From: Corynebacterium sp. | Lineage (GTDB): Bacteria > Actinomycetota > Actinomycetes > Mycobacteriales > Mycobacteriaceae | Direction of reading: 5' to 3' | DNA: 64,000 nt | Assembly: GCF_030538285.1 (NCBI RefSeq) | Contig: NZ_JAUNUG010000001.1 | Location: forward strand, 1 to 64,000 | In this document: piece after piece, positions 8,939-17,463 of the stretch | Position numbering within the stretch: position 1 is the first letter of the stretch | Layout: the number at the start of each line of letters is the position of its first letter | Translations under genes and position numbers: made by a program | Notes under the pieces: model-generated | Told to the model about the DNA's origin: nothing | What the model saw: only the letters and a program-made list of their open reading frames with translations | The model's database searches: none

Positions 8939-10014
8939 CGTCCGCCCCGCGCCCGCCTGCGCTGTCCGTCCGCGGCCTGTGCGCCGCCTTCCCCGGGCCC
9001 GGCCGCACCCGGAATCCGGTGCTTCACGACGTCGACCTCGAAGTCCCCGAAGGGGAGCTGCTGGCCGTCCTCGGCCCCTCCGGCTGCGGCAAGACGACGC
9101 TGTTGCGCGTCCTCGCCGGACTGCTTCCCGCCACGGCCGGGTCCGTGGATCTGGCCGGCCGCCGCGTCGTCGACGGGCCGCACAGCGTAGCCCCGGAGCG
9201 GCGCGGTGTGGGGTTGGTGCCCCAGGAGGCGTCCCTGTTCCCGCATCTCGACGTCGCCGAGAACGTCGCCTTCGGCATCTCCCGTTCCCGCCCCCGTCTG
9301 CGGCGCGCGCCGGTGCCGGAGCGGGTCAGTGAGCTTCTTGAGCTGGTCGGCATCCCGGAACTGGCCCGGCGCATGCCCTCGGAACTCTCCGGTGGGCAGG
9401 CGCAGCGCGTCGCTCTGGCCCGCGCCCTGGCCCCGGAACCTGATCTCGTGCTTCTCGACGAACCGTTCTCCGCCCTCGACGCCTCCCTCCGCCTACACCT
9501 GCGCACGGAGGTCCGGGCGGTGCTCGCTGCCCGCGGCGCCACCGGCCTACTGGTCACCCACGACCAGGACGAGGCACTCTCCGTCGCCGACCGCGTCGCC
9601 CTACTCAAGGAGGGCCGCCTCATCCAGGTGGGCACCCCGGTCGAGGTCTACAGTCTGCCCTCGACGGCGTGGGTGGCTGAGTTCGTCGGCAGCTGCGCCC
9701 TGCTCAACGGCACCCTCCAGGAGAACCTGGTCAGCTGCGCCCTCGGCACCGTCGAGGCCACCCGTGCCCCCGGCGTCGACACCGTCGGCAAGGTGGTCGT
9801 CCGCCCCGAGCAGGTGCGCCTGTCACCGGCGCCGGGCATCGGCGTGCGGGCCGCGGTGACCGCCGTGGAATACGCCGGCCACTCCACCCTCTATCGTGTG
9901 CGTCTGGCATCGGCCGGGGAGCACCTCGTGGCCCGTGAGCAGGGACCTGCCCGTTTCGGCGTCGGCGATGAGGTCACGGTGGCGGCGACGTCTACGCTCC
10001 ACGTTGTGCCCTGA
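8935..10014 (+). CDS. iron(III) ABC transporter ATPase (FbpC-like)
   Basis: 359 residues. It shows Walker A GPSGCGKTT (about residue 43), the signature LSGGQAQR, Walker B LVLLDEPFSALD and H-loop LVTHDQDEA, then a C-terminal TOBE-like domain (VVVRPEQVRLSP). ATG 8935 overlaps the permease stop (ATGA), marking translational coupling in a three-gene operon. The Walker B codons contain the only GCTTMTCGACG copy in the iron cassette (9450). After the stop comes a 16-nt spacer and then the duplicated 3' fragment of the His-rich gene. Confidence 0.92.
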   Translation: MTSAPRPPALSVRGLCAAFPGPGRTRNPVLHDVDLEVPEGELLAVLGPSGCGKTTLLRVLAGLLPATAGSVDLAGRRVVDGPHSVAPERRGVGLVPQEASLFPHLDVAENVAFGISRSRPRLRRAPVPERVSELLELVGIPELARRMPSELSGGQAQRVALARALAPEPDLVLLDEPFSALDASLRLHLRTEVRAVLAARGATGLLVTHDQDEALSVADRVALLKEGRLIQVGTPVEVYSLPSTAWVAEFVGSCALLNGTLQENLVSCALGTVEATRAPGVDTVGKVVVRPEQVRLSPAPGIGVRAAVTAVEYAGHSTLYRVRLASAGEHLVAREQGPARFGVGDEVTVAATSTLHVVP

Positions 10015-10030
10015 AACAAAAAGGAGCACA

Positions 10031-10090
10031 CCACGCCAAGCACGACGACCACTGGGACGAGCGCTAATCCAAGGTCAACCCCATGACGAG
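10031..10090. repeat. right copy of 60-nt direct repeat
   Basis: 52 of 60 identical to 5533-5592. 10031-10067 is a truncated 3' copy of the His-rich gene (residues HAKHDDHWDER then stop), with no start or upstream codons. The remainder is the 3' end of the intact sirtuin gene. It marks the right boundary of the inserted or duplicated segment. Confidence 0.85.
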
Positions 10091-10828
10091 CTGAGGCAGC
10101 CCCTGCGCGGCGGTGGTCCGCCAGGACACGTCTGCCACCCGGCTCAGCTCCGTGGGCTCAGGCGAGATCTCCAGGATCTTCGCCCCGAAGTGCTTCGCCA
10201 CCAGCGGCAGCCCGGCCGCGGGCTGCACCACCCCGGATGTGCCGACTACGACCACCAGGTCGGCGGCCGCCATACGGGCCTCGGCGCGTCCCCACTCGTC
10301 CTGGGGCAGCATCTCGCCGAACCAGACCACGCCGGGCCGCACGAGGTTGCCGCACAGGGGGCACTCGGGAGGGGTGAGCCGCGCGACGGGTTCCTCCGGG
10401 TAGTCGATCCGCCCTTTCCAGGGGCGTGAGCAGATGGTGCACCGGTAGGCGAAGAGGGAGCCGTGCAGGTGCACGACGTCCTCCGCGCCCCCTCGTTCGT
10501 GCAGGTCGTCGATGTTCTGGGTGGTGACGCCGACGTGCACCCCGTCGAGGCGAGCCCAGTCGGCGATCGCCCGGTGCCCGGCGTTGGGTTCTGCGGCGCG
10601 GCAGACGGTACCGCGCCACAAGTACCAGGCCCACATCGGTGCGGGGTCCTTCGCCCACGAGTCGACGGACGCGAATGCCACCGGATCGACCTTCGTCCAC
10701 AGGCCGGTCTGGGCGTCGCGGAACGTGTCGAGGCCGGATTCCGCGGACATTCCGGCACCGGTGAAGATCTCCACCCGCTCGACGTCGCGGGCGAGGGCGA
10801 GAGCATCGGCAAACTGGTCGGTTCCCAT
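10064..10828 (-). CDS. sirtuin NAD-dependent protein deacylase (class III / CobB-SIRT5-like)
   Basis: 254 residues. NAD-binding GAGMSAESGLDTFRD (about residue 25), TQNIDDLHERGG, catalytic His in VHLHGS, and a zinc ribbon CTIC...CPLC. WAWYLWRG has Tyr and Arg three apart, the arrangement that lets SIRT5/CobB bind succinyl- or malonyl-lysine, so desuccinylase activity is likely. ATG 10828 is preceded at 7 nt by TACCGT (leaderless); longer frames run into the divergent promoter. Transcribed divergently from the GNAT-LOG gene, with only 34 nt between starts. A fragment of its 3' end is present at 5577-5629. Confidence 0.92.
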   Translation of the reverse strand: MGTDQFADALALARDVERVEIFTGAGMSAESGLDTFRDAQTGLWTKVDPVAFASVDSWAKDPAPMWAWYLWRGTVCRAAEPNAGHRAIADWARLDGVHVGVTTQNIDDLHERGGAEDVVHLHGSLFAYRCTICSRPWKGRIDYPEEPVARLTPPECPLCGNLVRPGVVWFGEMLPQDEWGRAEARMAAADLVVVVGTSGVVQPAAGLPLVAKHFGAKILEISPEPTELSRVADVSWRTTAAQGLPQLVMGLTLD

Positions 10829-10862
10829 GCACCCCACGGTACCGGCGATAGAATCGGGGATC

Positions 10863-11867
10863 ATGGGACTGACTTTCCGCCCGATGACCGTCGACGACCA
10901 TGAGCTGCGCCGCGCGGCCGCCTTCGACAACACCCACGGCGCCGACCCGGATGTCCCCCCGCTCAGCCTCTACCTCGATTTCCGCCCCGAGCGGGGTGAT
11001 GCCGGTTTCATCGTCCTCGACGGCGACCGCCCCGTCGGCCTCATTCAGGCGACCTTCATCCAGGCCTGGGGGTACATAGACGCCGACATCCCCGAGATCA
11101 TGCTCAACGTGGCCGAGGGTTACCGCAATATCGGGCTGGGATCGCAACTCATCGACCGCCTCGCCGAGCACGCCCGCGTCCACGGCTGGCCGGGGCTGAG
11201 CCTGTCGGTGGAGGAGGGCAACATCGCCCGCCGTCTCTACGAACGTAAGGGCTTCGTCGACCGGGCAGCCGCCGGCACGATGCTGCTCAACCTCTCCGAC
11301 CGCATCACCTCCGTGGCGGTGTACTGCGGCTCCTCTCACGGCGCGCGCCCGGAGTACACCCAGGCCGCCCGTGAGCTCGGCCACGAACTGGCCCGGCGGA
11401 ACCTCACCCTGGTCTACGGCGGCGGAGCTGTCGGCTTGATGGGGGTGGTGGCGGACGCGGTCGTCGATAAGCAGGGGGCCGTAACTGGTGTCATCCCGCG
11501 CCAGCTCGTCGACCGAGAGCTCGCGCACCCCGGACTGACCCGCCTCGAGGTCGTGGAGACGATGGCCCAGCGCAAATCCCGCATGGAGGCACTCGCCGAC
11601 GCTTTCATCGCCCTGCCCGGCGGTGCCGGCACCCTGGAGGAGCTTTTCGAGGTGCTCACCATGCAACAACTCGGTCACATCCGCGGGCCTGTCGCACTGT
11701 GTAATACGGAAGGATTCTGGGATCCGCAGATCGAGATGCTGCAGCGTGCCGTGGAGGAGGGCTTCCTGCGCGCCAAGTATGTCGACTGCCTCGTCGTCGC
11801 TGATACGCCCGCCGCCGTGCTCGCCTCCTTCACTGAATGGAGATCGCCGGGCCGAAAATGGGACTGA
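10863..11867 (+). CDS. fusion of GNAT acetyltransferase and LOG-type nucleotide 5'-monophosphate phosphoribohydrolase
   Basis: 334 residues in two domains. Residues 1-148 form a GNAT fold, with EGYRNIGLGSQLID as the acetyl-CoA loop and NIARRLYERKGF near the end. From about residue 153 a LOG (lonely guy) domain follows: VAVYCGSSHGARPEY, LVYGGGAVGLMG, KSRMEAL and the diagnostic PGGAGTLEE at 252-260. LOG enzymes release a free base from nucleoside 5'-monophosphates, as in cytokinin activation; the acetyl acceptor of the GNAT half is unknown. The usual bacterial LOG is stand-alone. ATG 10863 lies 8 nt after TAGAAT (leaderless). Confidence 0.88.
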   Translation: MGLTFRPMTVDDHELRRAAAFDNTHGADPDVPPLSLYLDFRPERGDAGFIVLDGDRPVGLIQATFIQAWGYIDADIPEIMLNVAEGYRNIGLGSQLIDRLAEHARVHGWPGLSLSVEEGNIARRLYERKGFVDRAAAGTMLLNLSDRITSVAVYCGSSHGARPEYTQAARELGHELARRNLTLVYGGGAVGLMGVVADAVVDKQGAVTGVIPRQLVDRELAHPGLTRLEVVETMAQRKSRMEALADAFIALPGGAGTLEELFEVLTMQQLGHIRGPVALCNTEGFWDPQIEMLQRAVEEGFLRAKYVDCLVVADTPAAVLASFTEWRSPGRKWD

Positions 11868-11896
11868 AAGGCCCCGCGGCGGTACACTGCCCTGTC

Positions 11897-13552
11897 ATGA
11901 GTTCCGATAACCGTCGCTCGCCTTCGCTTCTCGACGCGTCGTGCGAGGGATTCGTCTATGACCTGGCAGCTCTTTCTCCCACCGACGCCACCGCCTGGGG
12001 CATTCCCGGCTTCGACGGTGAACTGCAGGACTTCTCCCCGGACTACTGGGAGGCCATCGCCGACCGCACCCGCGAGATGATCGCGGACGTCGACGCCTTC
12101 GACGACGGCACCGACGACTCCGATGATGAGGATGACTTCGACGAGGTCGACCACGTCACCGCCGCTGTCCTGCGCGATCGCCTCTGCCTCGAGCTGGATC
12201 TCCACCACCACGGCGAGAACCTGGCGCTGCTCAACAACATCGCCTCCCCGGTGCAGACGATCCGCGACACCCTGCTCATCATGCCCACCGACACCCCCGA
12301 GCAGATCGACGCGATCCGCTCCCGCCTGTCGAAGGTCCCGGCCGCGCTGGCCGGTTACCGCGAGTCGCTGGCCGAGGCCGCCGGCCATGGCCACGTGGCG
12401 CCGATCCGCCAGGTGGACGAGCTGTACTCCCAGTGCCAGGACCTCGTCGAATCGCCCTCGCTTCTCGACGACATCGGCCTCGACAAAGCCTCCGCCGAGG
12501 TCGAGACCGCCAAGCAGGCCTTCGCCGAGATGGCCGACTGGCTCTCCGAGCAGCTGGCCACCCACGCGCCGAAGGAGGACGCCGTCGGCCGCGAGCGCTA
12601 CCAGCGCTTCTCCCACCTGTTCGTCGGCGACACCGTCGACCTCGACGAGGCCTACACCTGGGGCCTCGAGCGCCTGCACGAAATCGACGCCGAGCAGCAG
12701 GTACTTGCCCGGCAGCTCTATGACACCGACAGCGTCCGCCAGGCTTACCGCAAGCTCAACGATGAGCCCGCCTACACCCTCCACGGCACCTCTGAACTGC
12801 TGGAGTGGATGCAGAAGACCGCCGACAACGCTGTCACCGCCCTCCACGGCTCGGCCTTCGACATCCCCGAGCCGGTACAGACCATCGAGTGCCGCATCGA
12901 CCCGGCCGGCACCGGCGGCATCTTCTACACCCCGCCGTCCGACGACTTCTCCCGCCCGGGCCGCATGTGGTGGTCTGTTCCCGCAGGGCAGGAGAAGTTC
13001 CACACCTGGCAGGAACTGACCACCGTTTTCCACGAGGGTGTGCCGGGCCATCACCTGCAGATTGGCCAAACCCTCGTCGAGCGACAGAACCTCAACCTGT
13101 GGCGCCGCGTCGCCTGCTGGAACTCCGGCCACGGCGAAGGCTGGGCCCTCTACGCGGAGCAGCTCATGGAGGAGCTCGGCTACCACGAGGACCCGGCCAC
13201 CCGCATGGGGCTTCTCGACGCCCAGCGTCTCCGCGCCGCCCGCGTCGTCCTCGATATCGGCGTCCACCTGGGTAAGAAGGTTCCGGAGGGGTCCATGACC
13301 TGGGACGCCACCTACGCCAAGGCCTTCCTCCGCGAGAGCACCGCGATGGATGAGGCTAACCTGCGTTTCGAGCTCAACCGTTACCTCGGCTGGCCCGGCC
13401 AGGCCCCGTCTTATGCGTTGGGCCAACGCCTCTGGCAGCAGACGCGCGATGACGCCGTCACCCAGGGCATGACCGTGCGCGAATTCCACTCGCAGGCGCT
13501 CTCCCTGGGTTCCATCCCGATGTCGATTCTGCGGGAGCATCTGCTCGACTAG
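11897..13552 (+). CDS. DUF885-family zinc metallopeptidase-like protein
   Basis: 551 residues, no signal peptide, so cytoplasmic. The zinc site FHEGVPGHHLQ (about residue 380; HExxxGHH) is the hallmark of DUF885 proteins, thought to be M-clan peptidases. EGWALYAEQLMEELG, which supplies the third ligand, follows. The substrate is unknown. I use ATG 11897, 8 nt after TACACT (leaderless), rather than the in-frame ATG 11837 inside the preceding gene. Three copies of the GCTTMTCGACG motif lie in this gene (11926, 12460, 13210), encoding LLD each time. Confidence 0.88.
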   Translation: MSSDNRRSPSLLDASCEGFVYDLAALSPTDATAWGIPGFDGELQDFSPDYWEAIADRTREMIADVDAFDDGTDDSDDEDDFDEVDHVTAAVLRDRLCLELDLHHHGENLALLNNIASPVQTIRDTLLIMPTDTPEQIDAIRSRLSKVPAALAGYRESLAEAAGHGHVAPIRQVDELYSQCQDLVESPSLLDDIGLDKASAEVETAKQAFAEMADWLSEQLATHAPKEDAVGRERYQRFSHLFVGDTVDLDEAYTWGLERLHEIDAEQQVLARQLYDTDSVRQAYRKLNDEPAYTLHGTSELLEWMQKTADNAVTALHGSAFDIPEPVQTIECRIDPAGTGGIFYTPPSDDFSRPGRMWWSVPAGQEKFHTWQELTTVFHEGVPGHHLQIGQTLVERQNLNLWRRVACWNSGHGEGWALYAEQLMEELGYHEDPATRMGLLDAQRLRAARVVLDIGVHLGKKVPEGSMTWDATYAKAFLRESTAMDEANLRFELNRYLGWPGQAPSYALGQRLWQQTRDDAVTQGMTVREFHSQALSLGSIPMSILREHLLD

Positions 13553-13565
13553 GCCCGGCGCCGCT

Positions 13566-13645
13566 GTCCATTTGGACCTGACGTTAAACCCCGGTTTTGA
13601 CCCTGTCCTGGGGTTTTCCGGATCTTGTGTCAGGTCCAAATGGAC
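13566..13645. repeat. nested palindromic element E1 between convergent genes
   Basis: The outer arm GTCCATTTGGACCTGAC (13566-13582) is matched perfectly by 13629-13645 (17 bp). Inside lies a second inverted repeat, AAACCCC (13586-13592) with GGGGTTT (13610-13616) followed by TT. The inner part could act as a terminator for the DUF885 gene; the outer arms are longer than a terminator needs. It abuts the 3' end of an AbiEi/PD-(D/E)XK-like gene. Confidence 0.85.
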
Positions 13646-13655
13646 GGCCGACCTG

Positions 13656-14609
13656 TCACCACCCTTCGGTGCCACCCACCCGGAGGGTGAAGTGCCACCT
13701 GAACAGTGACGTGTCCTCGAAGCTGAGCCGCGCTGGCAGGATGTCACTGGACGGCCCCCCGCCGTTGAGCCGCCACACGACGGTGTCCACGATCTGCTCG
13801 ACGACCTTGTTCGCGTGCCGGTAGACGCATTCCCCGGTGTAGTGCAGGACCAGCCAGCCGCGGCGGGCACCGTCGTTGGCTTTCCAGCGGTCGATGATGA
13901 AGGTGGTTTCGTTTTCGCCGCTGGGCAACGCGGCGTGGTAGCGAAAGCTGTCGAGGTCGATGAGGATTTTGGCCTCGGGGATGGCGTAGTCCCAGTGGTA
14001 GAAGCCGAGCTCGTGGTTCTGAATGACGCTGACGCCGCGGCCCTTGAGTGCAATTTTCAGGGCCCGGGCGAGTGTTTGTTCTGATTTGCTGTCGGAGGCT
14101 ATGGAGGCGGATGCGATGATGTCGCGCAGTGAGGCGGGCAGGCGCGGGAATTGCTGGAGATCCGCGGCCAGGGTGGTGTTGCCTTCTCGTCCGGCGTAGT
14201 GCTTTTCGAGGAAGGTACGCACGGCCGATGCATCGGTATCCAGCAGGTCTCGGATGGCGGCGAGGGGCGTGACCACTCGGTGTCCGTTGACGCTTCGGTG
14301 AGGGAGTGATCGCACCTGGGTGACTGTCAATAGTGGGGTGTCTTGATAGGTGTGTGGCCTGGCCACCTGCCCTTTCAGTGGTGTGATGACGGTCTTCCCG
14401 TCGTAGATCTGTCGTGCTGTGGCGCCGGCGAAGACCAGGTGTGGCCGCGTGAGCGCTACAGCTTCGAGTAGCAGGTCCCCTTCGGCGGGTGCGGTGCAGT
14501 AGACGCCGTGCTCGACGCGGTGCAGGCGTCCTTCTTTGAGTAATTCTTCTCGACGCCGCCGTCCGATCCCCAGCTCTTTGAGCTGCGCGGCGCGGTATAC
14601 GGTCCCCAT
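13656..14609 (-). CDS. AbiEi-type wHTH protein with C-terminal PD-(D/E)XK (DUF559-like) domain
   Basis: 317 residues. The N-terminal winged helix (residues 5-45: AAQLKELGIGRRRREELLKEGRLHRVEHGVYCTA) is typical of AbiEi antitoxins. The C-terminal part (from about residue 175) has SKSEQTLARAL, YHWDYAIPEAKILIDLDSFRYH and IDRWKANDGARRGWLVLHYTG, fitting a Vsr/DUF559-like nuclease core with E, D and D/K positions. No AbiEii-type nucleotidyltransferase toxin gene lies next to it, so it is an orphan. It is paralogous to 23404-24528, 40527-41495 and especially 53575-54489. RBS AGGGGG precedes ATG 14609. Function unknown. Confidence 0.8.
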   Translation of the reverse strand: MGTVYRAAQLKELGIGRRRREELLKEGRLHRVEHGVYCTAPAEGDLLLEAVALTRPHLVFAGATARQIYDGKTVITPLKGQVARPHTYQDTPLLTVTQVRSLPHRSVNGHRVVTPLAAIRDLLDTDASAVRTFLEKHYAGREGNTTLAADLQQFPRLPASLRDIIASASIASDSKSEQTLARALKIALKGRGVSVIQNHELGFYHWDYAIPEAKILIDLDSFRYHAALPSGENETTFIIDRWKANDGARRGWLVLHYTGECVYRHANKVVEQIVDTVVWRLNGGGPSSDILPARLSFEDTSLFRWHFTLRVGGTEGW

Positions 14610-14675
14610 GTTCTTACCCCCTGGCGGTCACTGTAGGGGGTGACAAGCCTCCCCGCACCCGCTAAGCTTGCTGAC

Positions 14676-15374
14676 ATGACAACAACAGTGGTTCGCAGTG
14701 AGGAGCGCGATCGGTGGCGCGACGCCGCCATCGATTCGCGGCAGTCCTTCCCCGCCACCGGCAACTTCGATCTGGAGGCCAATGCTTTCGGCCTCCTCCT
14801 CGTCCACAACGACGACACCGTGGCGCCCGGTGAGGGCTTTGACATGCACTTTCACAAGGACGTGGAGATTGTCACCTGGGTCATCGAGGGTGCTGTCCAC
14901 CACCGCGACTCCGGTTCCGAGCACATCACCGAGGTCCGCGCCGGTATGGCGCAGCACATCTCCGCCGGTTCCGGCGTGCGCCATTCGGAGGTCAACGCCG
15001 GCGGTTACACGTCCGGCCGCACGGTCCGCGTGGTGCAGTCGTGGTTGCCCGCCGATGAGCTCGGCACCCCGCCCTCGCACGCCAGCCACGATTTTTCCGG
15101 TAGGCAGGGCCTGACGCAGATCGCGGGTCCGGGTTCGCCGTTGCCGCTCGGCACCTCCGGTGCCTCCCTGTACATCGCGCTTATCGACGCCACCCCCCTC
15201 ACCGTTCCCGGTTCCGCCTATGTTCATCTCTACGTCCTGTCCGGGCGTATCGACGTCGCCGGGCACACCCTCGCGGAGGGTGATGTGCTGCGGGGTCGGG
15301 ACGTCGAGAAGCTTGAGGTGACCGGTGACGGCGAGATCCTCGTGTGGATGATGGATCGGGCGATCAACGCCTGA
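14676..15374 (+). CDS. pirin-family cupin protein
   Basis: 232 residues, bicupin fold. The N-terminal metal site FDMHFHKDVEIVTWVIEGAVHHRDS (about residues 51-75) and GSGVRHSE further on match pirin/YhhW proteins, which bind Fe or Ni; some oxidise quercetin. ATG 14676 lies 7 nt after TAAGCT (leaderless). Divergent from the AbiEi-type gene and overlapping the 3' end of the convergent AbrB permease by 11 nt. The in vivo substrate is unknown. Confidence 0.9.
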   Translation: MTTTVVRSEERDRWRDAAIDSRQSFPATGNFDLEANAFGLLLVHNDDTVAPGEGFDMHFHKDVEIVTWVIEGAVHHRDSGSEHITEVRAGMAQHISAGSGVRHSEVNAGGYTSGRTVRVVQSWLPADELGTPPSHASHDFSGRQGLTQIAGPGSPLPLGTSGASLYIALIDATPLTVPGSAYVHLYVLSGRIDVAGHTLAEGDVLRGRDVEKLEVTGDGEILVWMMDRAINA

Positions 15375-16377
15375 GCAGGCGGGGCAGGTAGCCGGCGACG
15401 ATGAGCAGGGTGATCAGGCGGATGAGCTGGATCGCCACCACGGCGGGCCCGGCCCCACCTTCCGAGGACAGCGCGAGGACGGTTTCCAGCGCGCCGGGGC
15501 TGGTCGCCAGATAAGCCTCGAAGTAGGTGATGTCCAGCCACCAGGCCAGGGGGAAGGCGGTGGCGGCGCACGCGCCGATGACCACGACGATGAAGGTCAC
15601 CGTCGCCGGCAATTGCCGCGCGAAGACGCGCAGCGCAGGCACGGAGAGCGCGCCGCCGCACAGCCAGCCGATCGCCAGGAAGGCGGCGATGCGGAAGGGC
15701 TCGGGTGGCAGCAGCGACCACGGAAATAAAAGGCCGAGGGCCACGGTGATGAGCAGTGGGCCGAGCACACTGGGCACCGGCAGGCGCACGAGGCGACCGA
15801 GCGTCTCGCCGAAGTAGGCGATCAGCGCGATGGCTATCACCATGAACCACGGTTGGGGGGCGGTGTCGGTGACGAACATGCCGCCCGGCTGGTGGAACAG
15901 CGCGGTGACCAGCGGCAGCGTCACTGACACGGCCAACAGGCGGAGGTACTGGGCCAGGGCCACGAAGCGATAATCGGCACCCAGTTCCCTCGCCAGGACG
16001 GGCAGAATCGACGCCCCGCCGGCCAGCATGGATAGGATGCCGGTCTCGCGAGAGATCTCCGCTTCCCGGCGGGCGAGCAGCAGCCCGCCTGCCACGCCGA
16101 TGCCGATGGTCACCACTGACACCAACAGCCCCGGGACGAGGAGCCCACCGAGCGTCGCCAGCGGAATCCCCACCAGGGGCAGGCCGGCCAGCATGCCGAT
16201 GACACCGCGGCCAAAACGGTAGACGCCGACGTTCACGTCCAGCTCCCGGCCCGTGCCCAGCGCCATCGCCCCCGACACGATGATCGCCGCGAGGATCCAC
16301 GCCGCCGGCACGTTCCAGGAGGCGAACAGCCAGCCCACGGCTATCGACGCCGGGGCGACGACCGCCCACCGCCACAT
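15364..16377 (-). CDS. AbrB-family membrane protein, second of a tandem pair
   Basis: 337 residues, about 9-10 hydrophobic helices, with the duplicated AbrB repeat (GWLFASWNVPAAWILAAIIVSG; ISRETGILSMLAGGASILPVLARELGAD). AbrB (PF05145-type) proteins are putative transporters; some are called ammonia monooxygenase-like, a misnomer. ATG 16377 overlaps the stop of the upstream paralogue. The two proteins are alike over their full length, so the pair arose by tandem duplication. Its 3' end overlaps pirin's. Confidence 0.85.
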   Translation of the reverse strand: MWRWAVVAPASIAVGWLFASWNVPAAWILAAIIVSGAMALGTGRELDVNVGVYRFGRGVIGMLAGLPLVGIPLATLGGLLVPGLLVSVVTIGIGVAGGLLLARREAEISRETGILSMLAGGASILPVLARELGADYRFVALAQYLRLLAVSVTLPLVTALFHQPGGMFVTDTAPQPWFMVIAIALIAYFGETLGRLVRLPVPSVLGPLLITVALGLLFPWSLLPPEPFRIAAFLAIGWLCGGALSVPALRVFARQLPATVTFIVVVIGACAATAFPLAWWLDITYFEAYLATSPGALETVLALSSEGGAGPAVVAIQLIRLITLLIVAGYLPRLLRR

Positions 16378-17426
16378 CAGCGCCCCCGCAACAGGAAGCG
16401 CAGGATCTGCGGCAGCCAACCGGCGATGAGCAGCACTCCCAGCAGGCGGATGAGCTGGATCGCCACGACCGCCGGCCCCGCGCCGCCCTCCGAGGACAAG
16501 GCCAGGGCGGTCTCGATCGCGCCAGGGCTGGTGGCCAGGTACGCCTCAAAATAGGTGATGCCCACCCAGTGCATGATCGGGATGGCCAGCAGCGCGCACA
16601 CCACGGACAGTCCGACGATGAAGATGATCGTCGCGGGCAGCTGCCGGGCGAAAAGTCGCAACGCGGGCATGGACAGCGCACCACCGCACATCCAGCCGAC
16701 CACCAGGAAGGCGAACACCCGGAAGAATTCCGGCGGCTGCAGCGACCATTCCGCCGGCAATGTCAGCGCCAGTACCACCGTGATGGCCAGCGGGCCGAAG
16801 ATGCCGGGGGAGGGCAGGCGCAGGAGTTTGCCCAGGTCCATGCCGAAAAATGCGATGAGCAGCACCACAGGGAACATCCACCAGTTCACCTCCGGCTGGG
16901 TGATCCCGGCAGCATCGGGCATAGTGAAAAAGGCCGTGACCAGCGGCAGGGTCATCGATACTGCCAGCAGACGCAGGTACTGAGACAGCGCGACGTAGCG
17001 GAAATCCGCCCCCAGCTCCTTCGCCAGCATGGGCATCACCGATGACCCACCGGCCAGCATCGACAACACGCCCGTCTCCCGGGAAATCTCGGATTCCGTG
17101 CGCGCGAGCAGCAGCCCACCGATGATGCCGGCGGCCACCACGACCAGCGCCACGACCAGACCGGGTGCCAGGTACCCGGCAAGCTCACCGAGTGCCACGC
17201 CCGCCAGGGGGATGCCCGCGAGCATGCCGATCGTGCCGCGCCCTACCCGGTTGACGAACTTGTTCAGTGGCAGCTCCACCCCGCTGGCCAGCGCGGAGGC
17301 GCCCGACGCCAGAATGCCGGCGAGGATCCACCCGGCGGGCACGTTCCACCAGGCAAACAACAATCCGAGGGCCACAGATGCAGGTGCGACAATCAACCAG
17401 CGAGTGACCACATTCTCGGACTTCAT
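16377..17426 (-). CDS. AbrB-family membrane protein, first of a tandem pair
   Basis: 349 residues with the same architecture as its downstream paralogue (LFAWWNVPAGWILAGILASG; ISRETGVLSMLAGGSSVMPMLAKELGAD; TYFEAYLATSPGAIETALALSSEGGAGP, nearly identical in both). Functional heterodimerisation or substrate divergence is possible. The ATG at 17426 is preceded by GGAGGT and also by TAGTGT at -10 spacing. No regulator is evident. Function of the family is poorly defined. Confidence 0.85.
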   Translation of the reverse strand: MKSENVVTRWLIVAPASVALGLLFAWWNVPAGWILAGILASGASALASGVELPLNKFVNRVGRGTIGMLAGIPLAGVALGELAGYLAPGLVVALVVVAAGIIGGLLLARTESEISRETGVLSMLAGGSSVMPMLAKELGADFRYVALSQYLRLLAVSMTLPLVTAFFTMPDAAGITQPEVNWWMFPVVLLIAFFGMDLGKLLRLPSPGIFGPLAITVVLALTLPAEWSLQPPEFFRVFAFLVVGWMCGGALSMPALRLFARQLPATIIFIVGLSVVCALLAIPIMHWVGITYFEAYLATSPGAIETALALSSEGGAGPAVVAIQLIRLLGVLLIAGWLPQILRFLLRGR

Positions 17427-17463
17427 ACCTCCGACACTACGGCGGGGGTCAAATCAAACCTGT

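Noticed and set aside
11675..14053. 792-codon frame antisense to DUF885 and extending into the AbiEi-type gene
   Set aside because: Covers two real genes in the wrong frame and crosses palindrome E1; composition typical of a shadow.
13656..14609. Complete AbiE toxin-antitoxin system
   Set aside because: No AbiEii-type nucleotidyltransferase gene lies next to this or any of the other three AbiEi-like genes.
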